6,203 nucleotides of DNA from Hellea balneolensis (GCA_003233025.1 QIKS01000021.1:1-6203); one strand, 5' to 3'. Shown: positions 1 to 6,203, counted from the stretch's first letter. Notes: generated by a model not told the origin, from the sequence alone. A program made the numbers and translations.

Positions 1-597
1 AAGGGCGGCAAGGCCAGCGCCATGACTTTGCATCTTGGTGTTATGGACAATCTGGAAGCGGCCATTTCCGACATTGAAGCCGAACATGGCCGGCTGGATA
101 TTTTGGTCAATAACGGTGCGACCAATGTGTTTTACGGCAAGGCCCATGAATGCCCAGAAAGTGCCTATGATAAAACCATGGAGGTTAATGTTAAGGGGCC
201 GTATTTCCTGACCGCCAAAGCTATTCCGCTCATGCTCAAAAACGGCGGCGGGGCGGTTGTTAATGTCGCCAGTATTGACGGGCTACAACCGGGGCTTTTG
301 CGTGCCGTTTACGGCATGACAAAAGCAGCGGTGATTAGCATGACCAAAGGATATGCCAAAGAATACGGCAAGAAAGGCATTCGTGTGAACGCACTCCTGC
401 CCGGATTTACCGATACAAAATTAGCTGCGGGCATCAAAAAAATCCCTGGGATTGAGCAATATATGCAAACCAATCTGGCCTTGCCACGTATGGCCCAGCC
501 TGAAGAAATGGTCGGGGCGGTTTTGTTGATGGTTTCAGATGAAGCTTCTTATATGACCGGCGAGTGTATTGTGGTTGACGGTGGTGCAACCATCTAA
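1..597 (+). CDS. SDR family NAD(P)-dependent oxidoreductase, 5'-truncated by window edge
   Basis: This is the C-terminal part of a classical short-chain dehydrogenase/reductase, a cytosolic NAD(P)(H) enzyme that interconverts alcohols and ketones. The frame is open from base 1, so the ATG at 22 is most likely internal and the true start lies upstream. About 198 residues are visible against a usual length near 250, so roughly 50 residues with the TGxxxGxG cofactor loop are missing. Numbering from the ATG at 22, the visible hallmarks are NNGA (30-33), the structural Asn in EVN (N56), the catalytic Ser in NVASIDG (S84), YGMTK with Tyr97 and Lys101, RVNALLPGFTDT (121-132), and the C-terminal VDGGATI. 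The Ser-Tyr-Lys set is complete, so the enzyme is probably active. It overlaps the kinase gene by one base. From that context it may reduce a ketoacyl-CoA (as LvaD does) or oxidise a downstream hydroxyacyl-CoA. The family is near certain; the substrate is inferred. Confidence 0.9.
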   Translation, partial: KGGKASAMTLHLGVMDNLEAAISDIEAEHGRLDILVNNGATNVFYGKAHECPESAYDKTMEVNVKGPYFLTAKAIPLMLKNGGGAVVNVASIDGLQPGLLRAVYGMTKAAVISMTKGYAKEYGKKGIRVNALLPGFTDTKLAAGIKKIPGIEQYMQTNLALPRMAQPEEMVGAVLLMVSDEASYMTGECIVVDGGATI

Positions 598-1661
598 TGT
601 CTGCCAATCCGACCAGTGATGTAAGAGCAGGCGAGGAACTTGATATTGCCGCTGTCGACGCGGTGCTTAAAAGCGCCGTCGCAGGGCTTAAGGGGACACC
701 GGTTTTAACCCAATATGCAAGCGGCGCTTCCAATCTGACCTATGCTTTGGATTATCCCGACCGGCGTTTGGTTTTGCGTCGCCCGCCCTTTGGCACCAAG
801 CCCAAGTCTGGCCACGATATGCACCGGGAATACAAAATCATGACGGCTTTAAAACCGGTTTACGGGGCCGTGCCAAAGACGCTGTATTACACGGATGACA
901 ATGCGGTCATCGGCGCAGAATTTTATGTGATGGAGCGGGTTGAAGGTCATCTTATTCATACTAAAATCCCTAAAGAATGGCAATGGGGCGAAGATCAAAC
1001 CCGCAAATTATGTCTGGCATTTTTTGATAAATTAATTGAGTTGCACAAGGTCGATTACAAAGCCATTGGCCTGGAAAATTTTGGGCGCCCGACCGGCTAT
1101 GTCGAGCGGCAAATCTTGGGCTGGAACCGGCGGTATGAAAAAGCCATGACGCCGGACGTCGATGCTTTTGAGGACGTTCGGGACTGGCTGGATGCCAAGC
1201 GTCCGAAATCTGAAAAAGGGGCCGGGTTGTTGCACGGCGATTTTCGGATTGATAATTTGATTTTGGACAAGGCTGATCCGACCAAAATCAATGCCATATT
1301 GGATTGGGAAATCTCGGCCCTCGGCGACCCGTTGATGGATTTGGGCAATACATTGGCCTATTGGATTGAAGCGGATGATCCGCCGGCTATCCAGGCTCTG
1401 ACCCGCCAGCCCAGCGCTGCGCCCGGCATGTTAAGCCGCAAGGAAATCCTTAGTTATTACGGACAAAAAACCGGCACTGATATTCGCGATTTTAATTTTT
1501 ATTATGTCTATGGCGTGTTTCGGTTGGCGGTTATCTTACAACAAATTTATTATCGTTATTATCACGGCCAAACCAAGGACGAACGTTTTAAACCCTACGG
1601 CATGTTGGTTAATGTGCTGGGCGGTTTTGCCCGCGACCGGATGCGCAGCGGAAAAATTTAG
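597..1661 (+). CDS. APH-fold phosphotransferase, ACAD10/11 N-domain / LvaA-like putative hydroxyacyl-CoA kinase
   Basis: This 354-residue protein has the aminoglycoside phosphotransferase / choline kinase fold. Visible elements in order are a glycine/serine-containing nucleotide loop (QYASGASNLTY, 39-49), the LVLRRPPFG strand (58-66) where ACAD10/11-type kinases carry the ATP-contacting basic residue, a helix Glu in HREYKIM (E78), VIGAEFYVMERVEGH (104-118), the catalytic loop HGDFRIDN (213-220; Asp215, Asn220), and the metal-binding LDWE (Asp236) followed by GDPLMDLG. The LRRPP and YVMERVEG signatures point to the group fused to ACAD domains in animals rather than to antibiotic-resistance enzymes. 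In that family and in Pseudomonas LvaA, the kinase phosphorylates the 4-hydroxyl of 4-hydroxyacyl-CoAs. The start codon overlaps the SDR stop (TAATG) and no good Shine-Dalgarno precedes it, so translation is probably coupled. The next in-frame ATG is codon 75, too far in to be the start. The fold is very secure; the substrate is inferred from family and from the ACAD11-like gene in the same operon. Confidence 0.9.
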   Translation: MSANPTSDVRAGEELDIAAVDAVLKSAVAGLKGTPVLTQYASGASNLTYALDYPDRRLVLRRPPFGTKPKSGHDMHREYKIMTALKPVYGAVPKTLYYTDDNAVIGAEFYVMERVEGHLIHTKIPKEWQWGEDQTRKLCLAFFDKLIELHKVDYKAIGLENFGRPTGYVERQILGWNRRYEKAMTPDVDAFEDVRDWLDAKRPKSEKGAGLLHGDFRIDNLILDKADPTKINAILDWEISALGDPLMDLGNTLAYWIEADDPPAIQALTRQPSAAPGMLSRKEILSYYGQKTGTDIRDFNFYYVYGVFRLAVILQQIYYRYYHGQTKDERFKPYGMLVNVLGGFARDRMRSGKI

Positions 1662-1669
1662 GAAGACTT

Positions 1670-2827
1670 ATGACTGATTTAAAAGAATTTCGCAGCCAAA
1701 CCCGCGATTGGCTTGAAGAAAATTGCCCAGCAGAAATGCGCGTGGCTATGGTTCGCGAGAAAGACGCCTGCTGGGGCGGCAAAAATTGGGTGTTTCAAAG
1801 CGAAGCGCAAAAAACCTGGCTTGAACTTATGGCCGCTAAAGGTTGGACGGCGCCAAGTTGGCCGAAGCAATACGGCGGCGGGGATTTAAGCCGCGCCGAG
1901 GCCAAAGTCTTAGGTCAGGAAATGGAGCGCATCAATGCCCGCCCGCCTTTGCACAGTTTTGGCATATGGATGCTGGGCCCGGCCTTGTTGAAATTTGGCA
2001 GCGAAGAACAAAAACTTAAATATTTGCCTGAGATCTGCCGTGGTGAAATCCGCTGGTGTCAAGGTTATAGCGAGCCAAATGCCGGTTCGGATTTGGCGGC
2101 GCTCGCCACAAAAGCCGAAGACAAAGGCGATCATTTTTTGGTCAATGGCCAGAAAATATGGACAAGTTATGCGGATCAGGCCGACTGGATATTCTGTCTG
2201 GTGAGAACCGATGCGTCTGGCAAGAAACAAGAGGGCGTCAGTTTCCTCCTATTTGATATGCAAACGCCGGGTGTCAGCACAAAGCCGATAAAGCTGATTT
2301 CTGGCAATTCCCCGTTTTGCGAAACATTTTTTGTTGATGTGAAAGTGCCCAAGGAAAACCTGGTGGGCGAGCTAAACAAAGGCTGGACGATTACCAAATA
2401 CCTCCTCACCCATGAGCGCGAAATGATCGGTGATCAGACAAAAACCAAAAGCCTAAGCCAGGAAATCGCCGATATGGGAATTACAGTTGGCCCTGTCTTG
2501 CAAGCTAAAATTTGCGAATTTGAAATTGATGATTGGGCATTTGACCAAACCATGAACCGGATGTTGGCCGAAGCCAAAGCTGGGGCGAGTTTGGGGGCTA
2601 AGTCTTCCATGCTAAAATATTACGGCACGGAGCTGAACAAGCGCCGCTATGAATTATTGATGGACGCCAGTGGCCATGACGGTTTGCAGTGGGAGGGGGC
2701 AAATAGTAATGACGGCGAACTTGCCCGCTTGTGGCTGCGTACTAAAGGTAATTCCATTGAAGGCGGCACATCGGAAATCATGCTAAACATTATCGCAAAA
2801 CATATTTTGCAAATGCCGGGAGCATAA
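1670..2827 (+). CDS. Acyl-CoA dehydrogenase family protein, putative catalytic subunit of a heteromeric ACAD
   Basis: This 385-residue protein has the ACAD fold, a flavoenzyme family that introduces an alpha,beta double bond into acyl-CoAs. Visible elements are the N-terminal helical domain with GWTAPSWPKQYGG (58-70), the flavin/substrate signature YSEPNAGSDLA (133-143), the strand motif VNGQKIWTS (158-166), a helix-G THERE stretch (247-251) with Glu249 at the position of the isovaleryl-CoA dehydrogenase base, and the C-terminal SIEGGTSEI (362-370) with Glu364 at the medium-chain ACAD base position. The usual RxQFG and QxxGGxG FAD-binding motifs are not recognisable between residues about 260 and 345. 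The next gene has exactly those motifs and lacks both glutamates, so the two probably form one enzyme, as mycobacterial FadE26/FadE27-type pairs do. The start is supported by AGGAAG at 1660-1665, four bases before the ATG. The gap from the kinase gene is 8 bases. Family certain; heteromeric role inferred. Confidence 0.9.
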   Translation: MTDLKEFRSQTRDWLEENCPAEMRVAMVREKDACWGGKNWVFQSEAQKTWLELMAAKGWTAPSWPKQYGGGDLSRAEAKVLGQEMERINARPPLHSFGIWMLGPALLKFGSEEQKLKYLPEICRGEIRWCQGYSEPNAGSDLAALATKAEDKGDHFLVNGQKIWTSYADQADWIFCLVRTDASGKKQEGVSFLLFDMQTPGVSTKPIKLISGNSPFCETFFVDVKVPKENLVGELNKGWTITKYLLTHEREMIGDQTKTKSLSQEIADMGITVGPVLQAKICEFEIDDWAFDQTMNRMLAEAKAGASLGAKSSMLKYYGTELNKRRYELLMDASGHDGLQWEGANSNDGELARLWLRTKGNSIEGGTSEIMLNIIAKHILQMPGA

Positions 2828-2829
2828 TC

Positions 2830-3948
2830 ATGGCACTTGTTCTAAACGACGACGAGAAAATGTTGCACGAAAGTGCGGCAGGGTTTTTCGCAGACAATGC
2901 CCCGGTGTCCGCCCTGCGGGCTTTGCGCGACACCCGCGACGAAACCGGGTTTTCGCCCAAGCTCTGGCAAGACATGACGGATATGGGCTTTGCCGGCATC
3001 CTCGTGCCTGAAGAGCAGGGCGGTGTCGATATGGGTTATATGGCGGCAGGGCTTGTCGCCGAGCAGATGGGCCGCAACCTGACGGCGTCTGCGTTTCTCT
3101 CAACATCAGTGCTGGCTGTGGCGGCTCTTAAAAACCACGGCAGCGACGCACAAAAATCCGAATTTCTCACCAAGATTAGCGCCGGGGACATAACGGTCGC
3201 CCTTGCTATTGATGAGGGCCGCAAACATAACCCGGCTGAAATATCGCTCAGTGCTACGGCGTCCGGTAATGGCTTTAAGTTGAGCGGCAGCAAGACCATG
3301 GTTATTGACGGCCATATCGCCGACCACATTATTGTTGCTGCGAAAACCGATGTGGGGCCAAGCTTGTTCTTGCTGCCTGCTGACAGCGAAGGCGTGACGC
3401 GCACCCGCGTGATCATGCTCGACAGCCGCAACAGCGCCCATATTGAATTTGACAATGTCGAGGTCACAGGTGCGCAAATGATAGGGCCTTTGGGCGGCGG
3501 CGAAGATGTTTTGAGCGATGTGCTCAATGCAGGACGTGCCGTTTTGGCGGCAGAAATGCTGGGCGCGGCTTCGCAAGTGTTTGAATTAACCACCGATTAC
3601 CTCAAAGAGCGCAAGCAATTTGGCCGTATCATCGGCGAATTTCAAGCCCTGCAACACCGGGCTGCTCATTTATATTGCGAGTTGGAAATCGCCCGCTCTA
3701 GCGTTTACGCCGCCCTAACGGCTCTCGATATTGGCGCAAATGACGCCAGTGATTGCGTGGCTAAAGCCAAGGCGAAATTGGGGTGTGTCGCTAGGTTGGT
3801 GGCCGTGGAAGCCGTGCAATTACACGGCGGTATGGGCATGACGGACGAGTTGGATATTGGGCTATATCTTAAACGCATCAGGGCCGCGCAAGAATTATTT
3901 GGCGACAGTGATTTTCACATGCAAACCCTTATGACAGAGCAAGGATGA
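2830..3948 (+). CDS. Acyl-CoA dehydrogenase-like protein lacking the catalytic glutamate, putative partner subunit
   Basis: This 372-residue ACAD-fold protein starts two bases after the previous stop, with GGGAG at 2818-2822 as a likely ribosome binding site. The N-terminal helical domain is clear (MGFAGILVPEEQGGVDMGY, 52-70). The middle beta domain is divergent: the usual TEPxAGSD signature is replaced by a region around ALAIDEGRKH (124-133). The C-terminal FAD-binding elements are intact: RKQFGRIIGEFQALQHR (261-277) and QLHGGMGMTDE (330-340). Neither usual base position holds an acidic residue: helix G reads NAGRAV with Gly235, and the C-terminal position reads LFGDS (356-360), where Gly358 or Phe357 stands in place of the Glu of YEGTS. 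Alone it is therefore unlikely to dehydrogenate an acyl-CoA. Paired with the preceding protein it would supply FAD-binding surface, as in the actinobacterial alpha2beta2 ACADs. Family certain; loss of the base rests on alignment by eye. Confidence 0.9.
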   Translation: MALVLNDDEKMLHESAAGFFADNAPVSALRALRDTRDETGFSPKLWQDMTDMGFAGILVPEEQGGVDMGYMAAGLVAEQMGRNLTASAFLSTSVLAVAALKNHGSDAQKSEFLTKISAGDITVALAIDEGRKHNPAEISLSATASGNGFKLSGSKTMVIDGHIADHIIVAAKTDVGPSLFLLPADSEGVTRTRVIMLDSRNSAHIEFDNVEVTGAQMIGPLGGGEDVLSDVLNAGRAVLAAEMLGAASQVFELTTDYLKERKQFGRIIGEFQALQHRAAHLYCELEIARSSVYAALTALDIGANDASDCVAKAKAKLGCVARLVAVEAVQLHGGMGMTDELDIGLYLKRIRAAQELFGDSDFHMQTLMTEQG

Positions 3949-3952
3949 TAAA

Positions 3953-5182
3953 ATGGATTTAGGTGTTTCAAAAAAAATTGAGCCTTTAATTGCTAAAGTG
4001 CGCAAAATGATCCGCGAGGAAATTATGCCGCTTGATGTGGAATATCACGCTGAAGTTGGTAAAGCGGGCGACCGGTTTGTTTTCACTGAGCGCCAAACTG
4101 AAATCCGCGAAGGCTTGAAGGCTAAAGCCAAGGCTGAAGGTCTTTGGAATTTTTGGCTCACCGGCTCCGATAAAGGCTATGGTTTGAACACGGTTGAATA
4201 TGCTTATCTGGCCGAGGAAATGGGGTGGTGTTTTCTCGCACCCGAAATTTTCAATTGCGCTGCGCCTGACACCGGCAATATGGAAGTGTTTGAGCGTTAC
4301 GGTAATGAAGCGCAAAAGGAAAAATATCTCAAGCCTCTTTTGAACGGCGAAATCCGCTCCGCTTATTTGATGACCGAGCCGGACGTGGCCTCATCAGACG
4401 CCACCAATATGGCATTTCGCGCCGAGAAAGACGGCGATGAATGGGTGCTAAACGGCGAGAAATACTGGGCCAGCGGGGCAGGGGACCCGCGCTGCGCCGT
4501 CTATATTCTCATGGCTAAAACCGCTGATGAAGGCCCGCGTCATGGGCGACATTCCATGTTCGTGGTCGATAGCGGTTTGGACGGCATAGAGATTTTACGG
4601 CCCATGCAAGTGTTTGGGCATGATGATGCGCCCCACGGTCATATGCATATCCGCTTCACCGATGTGCGCATTCCGGCAAGTGCTTTGCTGATCGGCGAGG
4701 GGCGCGGCTTTGAGGTCTCCCAAGGCCGTCTTGGCCCTGGCCGCATCCACCATTGTATGCGGGCAATCGGTCAAGCGGAACGGGCTTTGGAACTGCTGTG
4801 CAAGCGCTCTTTGGAGCGCGAAGCCTTTGGCAAGGTTTTGGCCCAACTTGGTGCCAATTACGACATTATCGCCGAGGCCCGCATCGAGATTGAGCAGACG
4901 CGGCTTCTGTGCTTAAAAGCGGCATGGCTGATGGATCAGGGCGATTTTCGCAAAGCCGCCCCCTATATTTCCATGATAAAAGTTGCCGCCCCGCGCATGG
5001 CGCTCAAAATAGTCGACGAGTCGATCCAAATGCACGGTGGCACGGGGGTTTCTCAAGACACCCCCTTGGCCTCTATGTGGACAGCCATCAGAACCCTGCG
5101 CCTCGCCGACGGCCCTGATGCCGTCCACAGACGGCAAGTGGCACGGGTTGAGCTGAAGCCTTATACAAACACTCAGGTTTAA
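3953..5182 (+). CDS. ACAD11/LvaC-like acyl-CoA dehydrogenase family protein, putative phospho-hydroxyacyl-CoA lyase
   Basis: This 409-residue full-length ACAD resembles the dehydrogenase domain of animal ACAD10/ACAD11 much more than an ordinary fatty-acid enzyme. Diagnostic stretches are TEPDVASSDATN (141-152), YWASGAGDPRC (171-181), RPMQVFGHDD (216-225), GEGRGFEVSQGRLGPGRIHHC (248-268), KVAAPRMALKIVD (343-355), QMHGGTGVSQD (359-369) and LRLADGPDAVH (382-392). The base position of medium-chain ACADs (Glu in YEGTS) is Asp386 here, as in my recollection of ACAD11. FAD elements (REAFGK, 289-294, and the HGGTG motif) are present, so flavin binding is expected. In ACAD10/11 and Lva pathways this protein type acts after the APH kinase, eliminating phosphate from 4-phosphohydroxyacyl-CoA to give an enoyl-CoA. 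The kinase gene lies in the same operon, which supports that role. AAGGA at 3941-3945 is a well-placed ribosome binding site overlapping the end of the previous gene. The subfamily is assigned from remembered motifs, and the exact reaction is inferred. Confidence 0.85.
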   Translation: MDLGVSKKIEPLIAKVRKMIREEIMPLDVEYHAEVGKAGDRFVFTERQTEIREGLKAKAKAEGLWNFWLTGSDKGYGLNTVEYAYLAEEMGWCFLAPEIFNCAAPDTGNMEVFERYGNEAQKEKYLKPLLNGEIRSAYLMTEPDVASSDATNMAFRAEKDGDEWVLNGEKYWASGAGDPRCAVYILMAKTADEGPRHGRHSMFVVDSGLDGIEILRPMQVFGHDDAPHGHMHIRFTDVRIPASALLIGEGRGFEVSQGRLGPGRIHHCMRAIGQAERALELLCKRSLEREAFGKVLAQLGANYDIIAEARIEIEQTRLLCLKAAWLMDQGDFRKAAPYISMIKVAAPRMALKIVDESIQMHGGTGVSQDTPLASMWTAIRTLRLADGPDAVHRRQVARVELKPYTNTQV

Positions 5183-5224
5183 GGCACTCGACAGCCCTGC
5201 CATCTTACTTTGGAGCGGCTCTGG

Positions 5225-5252
5225 TTTACACACCAATGTCATGTGATATGGT
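5225..5252 (+). promoter_or_regulatory. Candidate sigma70-type promoter for ccmF
   Basis: A TTTACA element at 5225-5230 matches five of six bases of the -35 consensus. After a 16-base spacer comes TATGGT at 5247-5252, which matches four of six bases of the -10 consensus and carries an extended -10 TG at 5244-5245. Initiation would fall about 60 bases before the ccmF start. The functional break between operon and ccmF makes a promoter here plausible, but matches of this quality also arise by chance. Confidence 0.35.
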
Positions 5253-5302
5253 TGTGGAATTAACCGTGAAATACGCTAAGAGTATTGCCGTACAAATCCA
5301 AT

Positions 5303-5308
5303 GAAGGG
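5303..5308 (+). promoter_or_regulatory. Likely ribosome binding site of ccmF
   Basis: GAAGGG lies 11 bases before the ATG at 5320, slightly farther than ideal. A second, shorter GAAG at 5314-5317 sits only two bases from the start. The start itself is fixed by the sequence: an in-frame TGA occurs at 5302-5304, and no ATG, GTG or TTG lies in frame between it and 5320. Confidence 0.45.
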
Positions 5309-5319
5309 CTATTGAAGTA

Positions 5320-6203
5320 ATGATTGCAGAATTAGGACAAATCGCCCTGATATTGGCATTTTTGACTGCTTTGGCGCAGTCCTTCATTCCCATGATTGGG
5401 GCGCAGACACGCACCCACTCATTTATGATTTTTGCTGACCGTGCTGCGATCGCGCAGTTGTTTTTTGTCTTATTTGCCTTCGTGGCGCTGACATATATTT
5501 TCATAACCTCGGATTTTTCGGTCAAGCTGGCTGCGACAAATTCCCACACGCAAAAACCGCTTTTGTATAAAATCAGCGGCGTGTGGGGCAATCATGAAGG
5601 CTCCATGTTGTTATGGGTACTCATCCTGACCATATACGGCGCCTTAGTGCCGGTGTTTGGCAAGGACTTGCCCTTAAGCCTCAAGGCACGGGCGTTGGCG
5701 GTGCAGGGCATGGTCGCGGCCGGGTTTTTGGCGTTTATTGTTTTTACTTCAAATCCGTTTGAGCGCTTAAGCCCTGTGCCTGACAATGGTTACGGACTTA
5801 ATCCTTTGCTGCAAGACCCTGGACTGGCCTTCCACCCGCCGTTTTTATATCTTGGCTATGTCGGTTTTTCCATGGCGTTTTCGTTTTCCGTGGCGGCCTT
5901 GATCGAAGGCCGGGTCGACGCAGTGTGGGCGCGCTGGCTCAGGCCGTGGGTGTTGTTGGCGTGGAGCTTCCTGACCATCGGCATTACGATGGGCAGTATT
6001 TGGGCTTATTACGAACTGGGCTGGGGCGGTTGGTGGATGTGGGATCCGGTTGAAAATGTGTCGTTCCTGCCTTGGTTGGTTGGCACGGCGCTGCTCCATT
6101 CTATATTGGTGCTGGGCAAACGGCACTCAATGGCCAATTGGACAATATTGCTCGGCATTGCCGCATTTTCCCTCAGCCTTGTTGGCACATTTGTTGTCCG
6201 CTC
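5320..6203 (+). CDS. ccmF: Cytochrome c-type biogenesis protein CcmF (haem lyase subunit), 3'-truncated by window edge
   Basis: CcmF is the inner-membrane core of the System I cytochrome c haem lyase. It takes haem from holo-CcmE and, with CcmH/CcmI, attaches it to CXXCH motifs of apocytochrome c in the periplasm. About 294 residues are visible of a usual 640-660; the frame is open to the last base. Diagnostic features are WGNHEGSMLLW (89-99), DPGLAFHPPFLYLGYVG (166-182) with His172 matching E. coli P-His His173, the haem-handling WWD motif WGGWWMWDPVEN (235-246), and PWLVGTALLHS (251-261) with His260 matching the transmembrane haem b ligand His261. Hydrophobic spans near 5-24, 43-63, 95-113, 126-144, 174-194, 209-229, 249-266 and 274-293 fit a polytopic membrane protein. 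NrfE is a close homologue, but the overall sequence and an alphaproteobacterial setting favour CcmF. ccmE is not directly upstream, unlike many ccm clusters. Confidence 0.95.
   Translation, partial: MIAELGQIALILAFLTALAQSFIPMIGAQTRTHSFMIFADRAAIAQLFFVLFAFVALTYIFITSDFSVKLAATNSHTQKPLLYKISGVWGNHEGSMLLWVLILTIYGALVPVFGKDLPLSLKARALAVQGMVAAGFLAFIVFTSNPFERLSPVPDNGYGLNPLLQDPGLAFHPPFLYLGYVGFSMAFSFSVAALIEGRVDAVWARWLRPWVLLAWSFLTIGITMGSIWAYYELGWGGWWMWDPVENVSFLPWLVGTALLHSILVLGKRHSMANWTILLGIAAFSLSLVGTFVVR

Larger units (their letters stand above)
5183..5319. other. Intergenic region between the catabolic operon and ccmF
   Basis: This is the only real gap in the window, 137 bases. No GC-rich hairpin followed by a T-run is visible after the ACAD stop, so I cannot support a rho-independent terminator. 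Operon transcripts may end by a factor-dependent route or read through into ccmF. A five-base-pair inverted repeat (AATAC at 5270-5274, GTATT at 5282-5286) is too weak to call. A candidate promoter lies in the middle and is listed separately. The 22-codon reading frame at 5236-5304 has no ribosome binding site and is not called. Confidence 0.8.

Noticed and set aside
22..24. ATG at 22 as the start of the SDR gene.
   Set aside because: The frame is open to base 1, there is no ribosome binding site before it, and a start here would remove the nucleotide-binding Rossmann segment that every classical SDR needs.
597..1661. The APH-fold kinase as an aminoglycoside resistance gene.
   Set aside because: The LRRPP, YVMERVEG and HGDFRIDN motifs, together with the ACAD operon, place it in the ACAD10/11-like group, not among antibiotic-modifying enzymes.
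3036..3593. Long open frame of 185 codons on the - strand inside the second ACAD gene, with another of 156 codons at 3106-3576.
   Set aside because: Both lie wholly opposite a clear ACAD coding sequence, have no recognisable domain and fit none of the gene spacing. They are by-products of coding-strand codon bias.
5270..5286. Inverted repeat AATAC/GTATT with a seven-base loop, considered as a terminator or operator.
   Set aside because: The stem has only five AT-rich pairs and no T-run follows. It is expected by chance.
5236..5304. A 22-codon ATG-to-TGA frame just before ccmF and in the same phase, which could be read as a leader peptide or an N-terminal extension broken by a stop.
   Set aside because: It has no ribosome binding site, overlaps the candidate promoter and shows no similarity to CcmF or CcmE ends that I recognise. 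CcmF has a normal N-terminus starting at 5320.
5226..5591. Open frame of 121 codons on the - strand across the intergenic region and the start of ccmF.
   Set aside because: It overlaps the conserved N-terminal region of CcmF, has no recognisable motif and looks like a shadow of the coding strand.

Overview
The window looks like chromosomal DNA from a Gram-negative proteobacterium, most likely an alphaproteobacterium of moderate GC content. Two things suggest this: the catabolic cluster of SDR, APH-type kinase and acyl-CoA dehydrogenases (ACADs), and a System I cytochrome c maturation gene (ccmF). This placement rests on gene content and protein style only; there is no rRNA or other taxonomic marker. 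All six genes are on the + strand. I see no mobile element, tRNA, rRNA, CRISPR array or integration site.

Positions 1-5182 are one tightly packed catabolic operon, entered part-way through its first visible gene. In order it encodes the C-terminal four fifths of an SDR oxidoreductase; an aminoglycoside-phosphotransferase-fold (APH) kinase of the ACAD10/11 N-domain / LvaA type; two adjacent acyl-CoA dehydrogenase-like proteins; and a third ACAD that closely resembles the dehydrogenase domain of ACAD11. Gaps are -1, 8, 2 and 4 bases, so transcription and probably translation are coupled.

The best functional reading is a CoA-thioester degradation route. The kinase would phosphorylate a hydroxyacyl-CoA, probably at the 4-position, and the ACAD11-like protein would remove the phosphate to give an enoyl-CoA for beta-oxidation, as in mammalian ACAD10/ACAD11 and the Pseudomonas Lva (levulinate) pathway. 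The SDR would interconvert keto and hydroxy forms. The two middle ACADs show complementary motif loss: one keeps the candidate catalytic glutamates but lacks the usual C-terminal FAD-binding motifs, and the other has the reverse. This suggests one obligate heteromeric enzyme, as in the actinobacterial alpha2beta2 sterol side-chain dehydrogenases. The substrate cannot be read from the sequence.

Positions 5183-5319 are a short intergenic region with no convincing terminator but a plausible sigma70-type promoter. From 5320 to the window end runs ccmF, the cytochrome c haem lyase subunit. It is cut off by the window edge after about 294 codons and appears functionally unrelated to the operon.
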